DNA from: Hymenoscyphus infarciens
Lineage: Eukaryota; Ascomycota; Leotiomycetes; Helotiales; Helotiaceae
Length of the DNA: 64,000 bases
Assembly: GCA_001414345.1 (NCBI GenBank)
Contig: LLCB01000073.1
Span: 124,001-188,000 of the forward strand
Reading direction: 5' to 3'
This document shows, one piece after another, positions 11,582-23,454 of the stretch. Positions within the stretch are counted from its first letter, which is position 1, and each line of letters begins with the position of its first letter. A program made the position numbers and the translations under genes. The notes beneath the pieces are model-generated. The model made no database searches and had not been told where the DNA came from. It saw nothing but the letters and a program-made list of their open reading frames with translations.

Positions 11582-13665
11582 ATGGAGAAAATCGGCCAGC
11601 AATGGACCAAATCCCGCGACGATTTCCGGAATGACGAAAACTTCACCCGTGCCCGTCGGGGTTTTGTTCAAGGCGCCAAAGCTCTCCCCCATGCGACAGG
11701 CGGCTACATCATCGATAAATTCCCTATCATTCGATGGTTACCGAATTACTCTCCCAAATGGATATTCCCAGATGTCGTGGCGGGAATCACAGTTGGTCTT
11801 CTGTTGATTCCGCAGGCTCTTGCGTATGCGGCGTTGGCTCAGATTCCGTTGCAAGATGGACTTTTGGCGAGTTGGTTGCCGGGGGTGATATATGCTTTGA
11901 TGGGGACTACGAAAGGTATGATAAATGCACTCTTATACTTGGATGGGGGAAAGCTAACTTCGATGTAGATGTTAACACAGGACCGACTTCAATTATTGGT
12001 CTTCTCACTGGCCAGTTGGTTGTTGAACTTTCAGGGCAAATCAGTCCTGCCACGGTAGCTGCGACGATATCTTTCTCGATTGGGCTTATATGTCTCGTCA
12101 CCGGACTCCTCAAACTCGGATGGCTACTCAATTTTGTCTCTCATCCTGTCTTGACAGGTTTCATCACCGGCGCCGCAATCATAATTCTCACCGGACAAGT
12201 CCCAGCGATTTTAGGCGAAACGGGGGCACCACCTGCCTGGATCGATCAAATCATCTTTATTCTCAAAAACATTCCCAAAGCTAAACCTCTCACCGTCACT
12301 ATCGGATTTTCAGGCGTCGCCCTCCTCCTAATTCTACAATTTATGGGACAGAAATGGGGCAAGAAATCTACCGTCGTCTGGGTGACTTGTGCGAGTCGAA
12401 ATGCTATTGTTCTCGCTCTCTTCACGGGATTGAGCTTTGGTCTCAATAAAAATATTCCGAAAAAACCTCTTTGGGCTTTGACGGGCACGATTCCTTCGGG
12501 GTTACAAACACCAAGGTTTCCGACTTTTGAGAATGTCAAGGTCATTCTTCCAAAGAGTTTTCCGATTTTCATTGCGGCTTCACTGGAACATATTGCCATT
12601 TGTACTAGTTTCGGACGGAGAAATAGCTACCAAGTGGATAATAGTCAGGAACTTACATTCCTGGGAGTTACGAATTTCTTCAATGGGATTTTTGGCGGGA
12701 TGGGCGTTGGTGGTGCGATTTCGAGATCATCTGTCAATTCTGAATCTGGGGTCAAGAGTCCGTTGGGTGGCGTATTTACCACTGGTGTTGTACTTGCTGG
12801 TCTCTTCGCACTTACTGGTACCTTATTTTGGATTCCGAAGGCGAGTTTGGCGGCCGTTATTATTGTTGCTGTTATCAAGATTGTGCCTAGTTACAAGGAA
12901 TTCACCGGGTTCTGGAGAGCAAGTTTTGTGGATTTTGTTGCTGGTTTGGGGACGGCGCTTATTACTCTTTTCTTGAGTGCCGAGCTGGGAATTGGATTTG
13001 GGGTTGCAGTTATGGTTTTCTATTCGCTTGTCAGAGCTGTTTTCGCGAGGGCGAGGGTTGTCAAAATGCAGGATCTGGAGACGAAATATCATGGTTCGAA
13101 TGGGGGGAGGGGGGCGACGAATTTGGAGGTTGGGACTTGTATTGTTTCTCTTGATTCGGGGGTTTTCTTTCTCAATGCTACGAGGATCAAGAGCGATGTT
13201 TTGGGGGCGGTGAGAGAAGGTTTTACGATTGGGGAGTCGAATAAGGAACGGGGGTGGTCGGATGCGAAGGTTGATGAGGGGAGTTTGAAGGGTCTTATTG
13301 AGATTCTTTACTTGAGGGTTCTTGTGGTGGATTTCTCGAGGGTGGATTTTGTGGATGCTAGTGCGATGGAGATGTTTCATGAGCTGAAGGATGAGGTTAG
13401 GGCTGGGGGACAGGAGGTCGAGATTAGGTTTGTGGGTTTGAACGGGCCGGTCAGGAGGAGGTTTGAGAGGGTGGGTTGGGTGTTTTTGGATTGTTGGGAG
13501 GTTGTGAATGGGGATGGCGTTGGGGATAAGGTTAGGACTTTTGAGGATTTGAGAGATGCGATTGCGGAGGTTCATGTGGATGAGAGTTGGCCTTTGAGAG
13601 AGACTGATGAGGGACATTTGAGGAGTGGAGATAAGGGGGTGAGTGTTCATTATGTCGGCTTTTAG
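11582..13665 (+). CDS. SulP-family sulfate permease
   Basis: Two exons, 11582-11915 and 11969-13665, encode 676 residues. The 53-bp intron starts GTATGA and ends GATGTAG, with a GCTAAC branch site. Splicing joins ...ALMGTTK to DVNTGPTSIIGLL, the conserved turn of SulP proteins. The chosen ATG is the first in its frame. An integral membrane proton/sulfate symporter of the plasma membrane is the expected role. Visible signs are a first membrane segment with VVAGITVGLLLIPQALAYA (about residues 65-85), many further hydrophobic segments, the family block LEHIAICTSFG (about 318), and a C-terminal cytosolic STAS domain (about 500-640) with VVDFSRVDFVDASAM. At 676 residues it is shorter than typical fungal SUL1/CYS14 proteins (about 780-880), so it may belong to another SulP branch with a different anion. 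The 3' half has very G-rich third codon positions. Confidence 0.93.
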
Positions 13666-13812
13666 GGAATTCGTTGGATGGGATTGTGGATGAGAATTGG
13701 TTCCTTTGAGCTGGTCTCGGATTTTGGGTGTTGCAGTCGCCACTTGCGAGTCTTCTTGTACATATTATTGGGAAGCAGGGGGTTAGTTGAATTAGAAAAC
13801 CACTTACCCAGA

Positions 13813-14247
13813 GCTCTCGATGGATAGTTATCCAGTAACTTTTTGGTATAACCAATCCAATCCACTTAACTAACTTATGGAATCCAATTAGCTGTCGTTA
13901 CAACCAGTGGTTTTAGGATATTCAATGGTTTATATTTAAATGGCTAGGACTCATATAGGTGGCGGGGAAGTGGGCAAAAAAGGGGTTAAGGTGGGCCAAC
14001 CCACTTTGAACGCAAAATATACTTTGTACTTATTTTACAAGCATATGCACTTCTTATACATATTATACCCTAAATGTACACTTTTGATTTGGATTTCATT
14101 TATCCTTTTAGTATATATATCTTCAGCAGTTATATAAAAGTCATACCTAATGGGTTGGATTTCAATGGATAGTTCAAAATGATATAAAACAATTTATTAT
14201 CCATGGATATATCATCCAAAACCATTGAATAACTATCCATCGAGAGC
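13813..14247. mobile_element. Foldback MITE downstream of the permease
   Basis: The 435-bp element has perfect 19-bp terminal inverted repeats, GCTCTCGATGGATAGTTAT at 13813-13831 and its complement at 14229-14247. Inner inverted blocks are also present: TTCAATGGTTT near 13921 against AAACCATTGAA near 14219, and AATGGATAGTT again near 14162. There is no transposase frame and no convincing TSD. The left end begins about 150 bp after the permease stop codon, so it may carry that gene's polyadenylation region. The superfamily is unassigned. Confidence 0.75.
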
Positions 14248-15036
14248 GCTGCATTTACTAACTACAACGAGAATTGAATAGCGGACATAAATGATCGTCT
14301 GAAAATATACGAGAACATTCTAGTAAAGCTTCTCGAGGCGTTTCTTCAGAGACAACAATGCAATAAATTGATTGAGTGAAATGAACCTTGGCTCGCGATG
14401 AACAGTATATGTACCTGTCTCCTCCCTTGCCCGGTGTTCCAGATTTCTAAGCCAAAGTATTGAAAAGAGCTCAAATATTGACCTATATATTTTCTCTAAG
14501 TAAATACCTTTTATGGTCGAATAGCAAGAGGATGTGATGTATCTAATTGTTGCCGCTTCTCCTCTCGCTCAAAAAGCAAAGAAAAGAGAAGTGGGTATTA
14601 ACCGAGATCTGAAAAAGTAGTAGTAAACCTACCTCCCTATCTGACTCTCGTTTAGAATAATTACTTGCTCTAAAGTATTAGGAGATTTTGAATAGTACTA
14701 GAAGGGACTTAGTAAATCGACGCTCTCTGTCTTAGTAAATCAGCGCCTACCGTCCAAAGTCGATCGTTTACATAACTACTATTATTTAACTTGAATTAGT
14801 TTTAAATCTTTAGATCTATATATAGTAGCCTTTACCCACGAATAAACAATTATACTACGAATAGCGAATAATTAATTATAAATATATATGAATATAAAAG
14901 TCAACTAAAATTTTCTCTATTCGTTTATTCAAACAACAGACCTACGTACTAGAAAGTTTAGAGCAATAGGCGGAGTATTCTAGCTACTTGATAAGCCAAG
15001 AAAGTGCAGTAATAATATAACCCTTTACCAAGATAA
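14248..15036. other. Intergenic spacer, partly AT-rich
   Basis: I see no gene. Around 14708-14745 there is a short imperfect tandem repeat (ACTTAGTAAATCGACGC, then CTTAGTAAATCAGCGCC). From 14760 to 14930 the DNA is AT-rich and poor in CA/TG, possibly a small RIP-touched remnant. Confidence 0.4.
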
Positions 15037-15431
15037 GGGCCTGTTTGGCTCGTATAAATTATTTAAACATATGCATAGATATCTGACGAGGGACCCTGAA
15101 CAGTAACCACGTATAAGTTGGTGTATATTATCAATTGTTTCTTATTATACTGCGTAATCGTTTGGCTCGTGGTGCATATGTTAGTGTATATGTGTACTAG
15201 GTGGTGATATATATGAACTTTTAAAGATTTACACCTCTAGAGGTCTAAATCTTTTTTTGGTGGTGCATATCCTATTTATATATACACTAAGATATACGAG
15301 GTTAAACGAGAGATTTGTCTCACTTTTAAATATGTATGCCAAACACTAGTGCACATATAGAATTGGTGCATATATATATATATATATATATATTACCTCA
15401 TATCCTAGATATGCACGAGCCAAACAGGCCC
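15037..15431. mobile_element. Foldback MITE upstream of URA2, PIF/Harbinger-like ends
   Basis: The 395-bp element has perfect 17-bp terminal inverted repeats, GGGCCTGTTTGGCTCGT at 15037-15053 and its complement at 15415-15431. Flanking triplets are TAA (left) and TGA (right), which could be a decayed 3-bp TSD. A near-perfect 32-bp palindrome (15223-15254) sits at the centre, and the GTTTGGC motif recurs inside at about 15171 and, inverted, at about 15340. A (TA)n run lies at about 15369-15393. No transposase frame is present. It ends about 460 bp before the URA2 start, within or next to the promoter. Family assignment rests only on the TIR start and TSD size. Confidence 0.75.
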
Positions 15432-15892
15432 TGAGAGACATATTTGTTTCTGTGAAAAGAAAAAGATTAATTCACAAAGGTAACGGAGAACCCCGCTTCC
15501 CTGTTCTGGACTCGTCAGCCGAGGTTGCACCAGATCTGCGAGGCTGACTTTTTCTACTGCAGTTTGATTGGCCATTCCGAGACCCGTCTTCCTTTTCAAA
15601 TTCTCGTCATGCCTGATTGGACCGGATTAACTGTTCTTCCGCGGCTGATTTTTTTCGAGTTGCGCCCTCTCTCGATCAGCTTCACCGACCTGAATTCTCT
15701 TCCTTCCCTCTCTCTCGAGCTTGCTCTCGAGCAGAACCACCACCTTGAACGACCCAATCGACGCTGTTGTGTATCGCATATACTGGCTGCCGGTCCTTCC
15801 TTCCTTCCTTGCCGGAAAACTCGCTTTTTTGCTTGTTGGAGGTTGATTTTCCCCTAGTCGATGAAAACTCGTTTTTCGGTCCCAACAACACC
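15432..15892 (+). promoter_or_regulatory. URA2 promoter and 5' leader with pyrimidine-rich tracts
   Basis: The segment between the MITE and the start codon holds long CT-rich tracts (15660-15735 and 15795-15820), a common feature of fungal core promoters near transcription starts. No TATA box stands out. Upstream ATGs occur at 15608 and 15861, so translation may be influenced by upstream frames if transcription starts before them. Confidence 0.5.
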
Positions 15893-15971
15893 ATGCCAGG
15901 AACGATGGCAGAGAAGGTCTACGCCCCAGTGGCTGCCAAAATACTCAATGGCACCGATGACGATGGCTTGA
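15861..15971 (+). promoter_or_regulatory. Possible upstream ORF overlapping the URA2 start
   Basis: ATG at 15861 opens a 36-codon frame that ends with TGA at 15969-15971, past the URA2 ATG at 15893 and in another frame. Its start context is poor (T at -3), while the main ATG has A at -3 (ACCATGC). Leaky scanning would therefore allow URA2 translation while the upstream frame lowers it. This matters only if the mRNA starts upstream of 15861. Confidence 0.35.
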
Positions 15972-18900
15972 TCAGTCTCGAATTGCAAGACGGCGTCGTC
16001 TACCAAGGTTACAGCTTTGGCGCAAAGAAGAGCGTTGCTGGAGAGTTAGTCTTCCAAACGGGCATGGTTGGATATCCAGAATCCATCACAGACCCCTCCT
16101 ACCGCGGCCAAATCCTCGTCATCACATTTCCTCTCGTGGGAAACTATGGTGTTCCCTCACGGGACACAATGGATGATGTTCTCAAGGATCTGCCAGCACA
16201 TTTCGAGTCCAACCAAATCCACATCGCTGGTCTCGTCACTGCGTCCTACTCGGGAGAAGACTTTTCTCACTTTCTCGCTACATCGTCCCTGGGAACATGG
16301 CTGAAGGAGCAGGGGATTCCTGCAATATATGGTGTTGATACCCGGGCGTTGACCAAGAGAATTCGGGAAGAGGGAAGCATGCTGGGAAGAATGATGGTTC
16401 GGAAAGAGGGCTTGACCAATGGCCATGTCAATGGAAATGGAAATGCCAATGGCACTTCTGCCATCCTCTCGGGAAAGGACTGGAGATCCTCCTTCGAGAC
16501 CATAGATTGGTTGAACCCAAATGCGAAGAACCTCGTAGCAGACGGTGAGTTTCTGCTTTGTAGCCAGCCCACGATTTAGGGCTGACATCGGACATAGTAT
16601 CGATACGAAAACCCAAATTATACACCCCCGACCCATCCTCTGCTCTTAAGCACCCATCTGGTAGGCTATTACGTGTTTTGTGTCTCGATGTTGGTCTGAA
16701 ATATAACCAATTGAGATGTCTCTTGCGCCGTGGAGTGGAGGTCATGGTTTGCCCATGGGACTATGACTTTCCAGCTCTTGCAGGCAAGAACTACGATGGG
16801 CTTTTTATATCCAATGGACCCGGTGACCCAGCATTGATGGAGAAGACTGTCAAGCATCTTTCAGCCGCAATGGCAGAGAACCGCACACCAATTTTTGGTA
16901 TTTGCTTGGGACACCAATTGCTTGCTAGAGCATCTGGTGCAACTACCTCCAAGATGAAGTTTGGAAACCGTGGGCACAACATCCCGTGTACCAACATGTT
17001 GACTGGAAAATGTCATATCACTTCCCAAAACCACGGTTTCGCAGTCGATACCGCAAGTCTATCATCTGACTGGATTGAACTTTTCGTCAACGCAAACGAT
17101 GGCAGTAACGAGGGTATAAGGCATAACACCAAGCCATACTTCAGTGTACAATTCCATCCAGAAAGTACCCCGGGTCCACGAGACACCGAGTTTTTGTTTG
17201 ATGTATTCATCAATACAATTGTTGGCTCTGCTGCTGATAAAAGTTTCCTCTCCCGCCCAGTCCATTTCCCTGGAGGCGACAAACTCGAGAATGAGAGACT
17301 CAGACCTAGAGTAGATGTGAAGAAAGTTCTTGTTCTTGGGTCCGGTGGCCTTTCCATTGGTCAAGCAGGAGAATTCGATTACTCCGGAAGTCAAGCCATC
17401 AAGGCTCTCAAAGAAGAAGGCATTTATACTGTCCTGATCAACCCTAACATTGCGACCATTCAAACATCAAAGGGATTGGCAGACAAGGTTTACTTCCTTC
17501 CTGTCACTGCTGAATTTGTACGCAAAGTCATTATTAGAGAGCGACCAGACAGCATTTACGTCACATTCGGTGGCCAAACTGCTCTCCAGGTTGGTATCCA
17601 ACTCAAGGATGAGTTTGAAGAGCTCGGTGTCAAGGTGCTTGGAACACCCATCGACACAATCATCACTACTGAGGACAGAGAGCTTTTTGCACGTAGTATG
17701 GAATCTATTGGCGAGAAATGCGCAAAATCTGCATCCGCCAGCACTGTCGAAGAGGCCATGCGTGTCGTCAAGGACATCGGATTTCCTGTCATTGTTCGTG
17801 CTGCCTATGCTCTTGGTGGACTAGGAAGTGGATTCGCCGATAATGAGGCAGAATTAATGGAACTTTGTAACAAGGCATTTGCCGCCAGTCCTCAAGTCTT
17901 GATTGAGCGAAGTATGAAGGGGTGGAAAGAGATCGAATACGAAGTTGTCCGAGATGCCCAAGACAATTGCATTACAGTCTGTAATATGGAGAACTTTGAC
18001 CCTCTGGGAATCCACACTGGAGATTCCATCGTTGTTGCTCCTTCGCAAACACTTTCCGATGAAGATTACAATATGCTCCGAACCACAGCCGTCAATGTCA
18101 TTCGCCATCTAGGAGTCGTTGGAGAATGCAACATTCAATATGCTCTGAACCCATTCTCCAGAGAGTATTGCATTATTGAGGTCAATGCTAGATTGTCTCG
18201 ATCCTCTGCTTTGGCCTCCAAGGCTACCGGATATCCTTTGGCGTTTATTGCAGCTAAATTGGGTTTGAACATCCCGTTGAACCAAATTTCCAACTCTGTC
18301 ACAAAAGTCACTTGCGCATGCTTCGAGCCTTCGCTGGATTACGTTGTGGTGAAGATGCCAAGATGGGATCTCAAGAAATTCAACCGTGTTTCTACTCAAT
18401 TGGGTTCCTCGATGAAGAGTGTCGGAGAAGTCATGAGTATTGGCAGAACATTTGAAGAAGCAATTCAGAAAGCCATTCGTGCTATCGATTTCCACAACTT
18501 GGGTTTCAACGAGACACCGGCTCTCATGTCAATCGATGATGAACTCCAAACGCCATCCGATCAACGTTTGTTTGCAATTGCAAATGCTATGCACTCCGGG
18601 TACTCTGTAGAGAAGATCTGGGAAATGACCAAGATCGATAAGTGGTTTTTGAACAGACTAAAGGGGCTCAGTGACTTTAGCAAGACGATGTCGACCTTTA
18701 CCGCAAGCAATATCGGACTCAACCTCCTTCGACAGGCCAAACAGCTTGGTTTCTGTGATCGTCAATTGGCCAAGTTCTGGGGGTCCAATGAGCTCGCTGT
18801 CCGACGTATGCGGGTGGAAGCTGGAATTATCCCAGTTGTTAAGCAAATTGATACCGTTGCCGCCGAATTTCCCGCGTTTACCAACTATTTGTATATGACA

Positions 18901-21900
18901 TACAATGGTTCAGAAAGCGATGTTTTCTTTGACGACCACGGTGTTATGGTGCTTGGTTCTGGGGTGTACCGTATTGGGTCTTCTGTAGAGTTCGATTGGT
19001 GTTCTGTTAGAGCCATTAGAACTCTCCGTGCTTCTGGGTTCAAGACTGTCATGGTCAACTACAACCCGGTATGTAACCTTTCTCTTTGTTCCTCCTTTTG
19101 AACTCCCATTCTTAGTGGCCGGGAGCAGGTTTTATCCTCACCCAATCTTCCCGATTCCTGATTCAACGAGAAAAACGTATGCTAATTGTTTGCAGGAAAC
19201 CGTGAGCACCGATTATGACGAGGCTGACCGACTGTACTTTGAGAATATCAACCTCGAGACCATCCTCGATATTTACCAACTCGAGTCTTCCAGTGGTGTT
19301 TTGATTGCAATGGGTGGACAGACGCCAAATAACATCGCGCTCCCACTTCATCGTCTCAACGTCAAGGTTCTCGGAACCTCCCCAGAAATGATTGACAACG
19401 CCGAGAACAGATACAAGTTCTCTCGTATGTTGGATAGAATTGGCGTTGACCAACCTACATGGAAGGAACTCACTAGCTTCGAAGAGGCCAAGGACTTCTG
19501 TAACGCAGTTTCATACCCTGTGTTGGTTCGACCCTCATACGTTCTTTCTGGTGCTGCCATGAACACTGTCTACTCAGAAGCAGATCTTGAGGCCTACCTT
19601 GCCCAAGCTGCCGAGGTTTCTCGAGAGCACCCGGTCGTCATTACTAAATACATTGAGAACGCTAAAGAAATCGAGATGGATGCAGTAGCCAAAGACGGAA
19701 AGATGGTTGGTCACTTCATTTCAGAGCACGTCGAAAATGCAGGTGTCCACTCCGGTGACGCTACTTTGATCTTGCCACCACAAGATCTTGAGGCCACAAC
19801 AATCAAGAGAATTGAGGAAGCCACGCGGAAAATTGGAGAAGCTTTGAACGTTACTGGTCCTTACAACATTCAATTCATTGCCAAAGATAACGACATCAAG
19901 GTCATCGAATGTAACGTTAGAGCATCACGATCATTCCCATTCGTCTCAAAAGTCATGGGTGTTGACTTGATTGAAATGGCCACCAAAGCTATTATGGGCG
20001 TTCCTTTCATTGAATACCCTCCAACTCAACTCCCTGATAACTGTGTCGGTGTCAAAGTACCACAATTTAGTTTCTCTCGTTTGTCGGGTGCTGATCCAGT
20101 TCTCGGTGTGGAAATGGCGTCCACTGGAGAGGTTGCTTGTTTCGGTGGCGACAAATACGAAGCCTACATCAAGGCGCTCATTTCAACAGGATTCAAATTG
20201 CCAAACCGCAACATCCTCTTGTCTATCGGATCCTACAAGGATAAGAATGAAATGCTCCCATCTGTTTTGAAACTTCAAAAGATGGGATACCGCCTCTTTG
20301 CCACAGCTGGTACAGCCGATTTCCTCCAGGAGCATCAAGTCCCAGTTCAGTATCTCGAAATTCTTGGCACAGATGAGGATGACCAGAAGTCAGAGTACTC
20401 ACTTACACAGCATCTTGCAAACAACATGATCGATTTGTACATCAATCTTCCTTCCAGCAATCGTTACAGAAGACCAGCAAACTACATGAGTAAAGGATAC
20501 CAAACTCGAAGAATGGCGGTCGACTACCAAACACCATTGGTGACCAATGTCAAGAACGCAAAGATCCTCATCGAGGCCATTGCCAGACACTATGATCTCG
20601 AAATCAGCAGCATTGATGCTCAAACAAGTCATCGAACTGTTGTCCTCCCAGGCTTGATCAACATTGCTGCATTTGTTCCCGGAATCGCAACCAGAAATAG
20701 CCATGACTTTCAGACTGTCACAAAGACATCCATCGCTGCTGGTTTCACTATGATCCGTGTCATGCCTCTCGGGTTGGAAGGCTCTGTTACCGATGCAGTT
20801 GCCTTGAAGACTGCCCAGCACAACAGCAAGCATGGAGCAAACTGTGATTACAACTTCTCTGTTGCTGCTACATCCGCCAACGCAGATCAAATCAGCCAAG
20901 TCACTGGTGAAGTCGGATCGCTCTTCATCCCTTTCAACCATCTCGCAGATAACATCAGCAAAGTGGCTGCAGTGACCGCCCACTTCGAGGCGTGGCCTGA
21001 TTTCAAACCCATTGTCACCGATGCCAAAATGACCGATCTTGCATCTATTCTTCTCCTTGCAAGTCTGCACACCAGAAAGGTTCACGTAACCAGTGTTTCC
21101 ACCAAAGACGATATCAAGATGATTGCTCTTTCCAAGGAAAAAGGATTGAAGGTCACTTGTGATGTCTCGGTTTATGCTCTCTTCCTTTCCCAAAAGGACT
21201 ACCCTGAAGCGAAATTCCTGCCAACTCCAGCCGATCAACAAGCACTTTGGGACAACATGAGCATCATCGATGTTTTCTCAGTCGGTACCTTGCCATACTC
21301 TATCGCCAAAGCAGTGGGAAAAGAACCAAACGCCGCCGTTGGAATTGCTGATACTCTACCTCTGCTCTTTTCTGCCGTCGCTGAGGGTAGACTTACCGTG
21401 GATGATATCAAAGCTCGCCTACACGACAACCCCAAGGAAATTTTTGAAATCCACGATCAAGTCGGTGCCTCGGTCGAAATTGAAATCGACCGTCCGTACA
21501 CTGCCGTTGCATCATCAGTCTGGTCTCCATTTGTCGGCAAAGTCATGCGTGGCTCAGTACAGCGAGTCATCTTCCAGGACAAGACCGCATGCCTTGATGG
21601 TGAGCCAACCCATAATGGAGCCGATGGCAAAGATATGTCTTCCCATTTGATTGAATCTCACCTCGCTACACCACTATCTCCACCCCTGAAGTCCCTGGTT
21701 GGGTCACCACCTTTCGGCCCTCGACCAGATAGTTCTTCGAGACGATATTCCATGCTTGGTGCACCAGCTATGCGCCCTGCCAATCGATCAAAATTCCTTG
21801 ATGGCGCGTCTAGCCAAGCACCACGAGTTTCTTCCATGTCTGACGATATTGGGCCAGCACTGTACCCACAGCCAGCAATCTCTCCTTCCCTCCAGCAGTT

Positions 21901-22908
21901 GTTGGGGCAGTCACCATTCAAGAATCACCATGTTCTTTCAGTCAACCAGTTCAATCGACAAGATCTTCATCTTCTTTTCACGGTTGCACAAGAGATGCGA
22001 TTGGGTGTTCAGAGAGAAGGTGTGCTAAATATTCTCAAAGGACGAGTACTGTGCACAATGTTCTTCGAGCCATCTACTCGTACCTCCGCCTCTTTCGATG
22101 CTGCAATGCAAAGATTGGGTGGTCGCACTGTGCCAATTGCTACTCAGCACTCAAGCACACAAAAGGGCGAGACCTTGGCTGATACCATCCGCACCCTTGG
22201 ATGCTATGGAGACGCAATTGTTCTCAGACACCCAGATGAGAGCAGTGCCGATACCGCAGCCAAGTTCTCACCGGTACCAATCATCAACGGTGGTAATGGC
22301 AGCAAGGAACATCCAACCCAAGCATTCCTCGATCTCTTCACCATTCGTGAGGAGTTGGGAACTGTTACTGGCTTGACCATCACATTCGTCGGTGACCTCC
22401 GCTACGGCCGCACCGTCCACTCCCTCGTCAAACTCCTCCAACACTACGATGTTAGCATTCAACTCGTCTCACCAAAAGCCCTTTCCCTCCCCGCTGAAAT
22501 CCTGGAGTTGATTAAATCCAAGCCTGGACAACTACTCATCGAGACGACTGAGTTGACACCGGAGGTTGTTGCGAGAAGCGATGTTCTTTACTGCACGCGT
22601 GTGCAGAAGGAAAGATTCGCGGATCTCGAGGAGTATGAGTTTTTGAAGGATAGCTTTGTGGTTAGTAATAAGACGTTGAGTGCCGCGAAGGAGCATATGG
22701 TTGTTATGCATCCGCTGCCGAGGAATAATGAGATTGGGGAGGAGGTGGACTTTGATCAGAGGGCGGCGTATTTTAGACAGGTATGTTTTGACTTTCCCTT
22801 GAAAACCCCCCTTTTCTTGAGAGAGGATGTGAGCTAAAACTTTGGGTGTAGATGAGATATGGGTTGTATTGTCGCATGGCACTTTTGGCTTTGGTTATGA
22901 CTCCGTAG
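15893..22908 (+). CDS. URA2: Multifunctional CPSase II / inactive DHOase / aspartate transcarbamylase
   Basis: Four exons (15893-16544, 16598-19068, 19196-22780, 22852-22908) encode 2254 residues, close to yeast Ura2 and Aspergillus PyrABCN. The protein performs the first two steps of de novo UMP synthesis: carbamoyl phosphate from glutamine, then carbamoyl aspartate. Order: glutaminase with nucleophile C320 (GICLGHQ) and H404/E406 (QFHPES); two ATP-grasp synthetase halves from about 455 to 1370; a feedback (UTP-binding) region from about 1377; a dihydroorotase-like domain at about 1524-1800 reading [13 protein letters not shown], without the HxH metal ligands and so inactive; a Ser/Pro-rich linker with RRYS (Ser1893), a protein kinase A type site; and aspartate transcarbamylase from about 1951 with FEPSTRTS (1998-2005) and HPLPR (2213). 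Introns are 53, 127 and 71 bp. The last exon supplies only the C-terminal 18 residues plus stop. The ATG at 15893 is the first in frame and has a good context. Confidence 0.97.
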
Positions 22909-23200
22909 ATAGGTGATGAAGGAAAATATAGTGCGTTTGAGGCCCCTGGGGTCCTTGGGGTGTATTTGTTAGGTGAGAAATTGGGCGTTTTTGGTGGTAA
23001 AAGTCTTTGCATTTTAATAGATAGGGATAATATTATTTGTAGATGGTGGGGGGCCGTATATAGTATAAAGAATAGAGTATATACTTCTAGTATGTTTGTT
23101 TCTCTTATATGTGTCGCGATGAATTATGAATAGAAGTTGGTATATACTATAGTAAGCAGACGTAGTACTCGAGAGCCGGGTTGATCTTATCTCGAGCTAC
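22909..23200. other. URA2 3' flank and right border of the gene island
   Basis: This T-rich 3' region includes TTTTAATAGATAGGG and several TATA-rich stretches usable for polyadenylation. An imperfect inverted repeat (GAGTATATACTTCT near 23075 against AGAAGTTGGTATATAC near 23132) lies here. CA and TG become scarce from about 23200. Confidence 0.45.
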
Positions 23201-23454
23201 TTCTTCCGCTTTCGAACCTTGTCGTTTTGTTAAGAAGCTATCGTTTATTATAAATATCTCTGTTATAGTAAGCTTGTTAAACTTGTTTCTTTTTCACTTT
23301 ACTTTATTCTAATAATAAGGTGTTTCTCTATTAGATCCTATGCTTATTATCGTTAGATACTTTCGAGAGTATAACTAAGTGTAAATTCTAGTTAAAGTTA
23401 AATATAGAGTAATATTATAGATAAATAATAGTAGAGATTCGTTCTAAACGCGAT
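23201..23454. other. Start of right-hand AT-rich block
   Basis: RIP-like composition begins here. A short - strand frame near 23160-23230 looks protein-like (KAEEVARDKINPALEYYV), but it is too short to assign. Confidence 0.3.

Noticed and set aside
12823..13743. 306-codon open frame on the - strand
   Set aside because: It lies antisense to the permease exon, where G-rich third positions remove stop codons from the opposite strand. It has low-complexity composition and no domain.
13940..14137. 65-codon open frame after the permease
   Set aside because: It lies wholly inside the MITE at 13813-14247 and is AT-rich with no protein features.
14760..14930. Possible tRNA or small RNA gene between the two genes
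   Set aside because: No cloverleaf, A-box or B-box arrangement could be found. The segment is just AT-rich.
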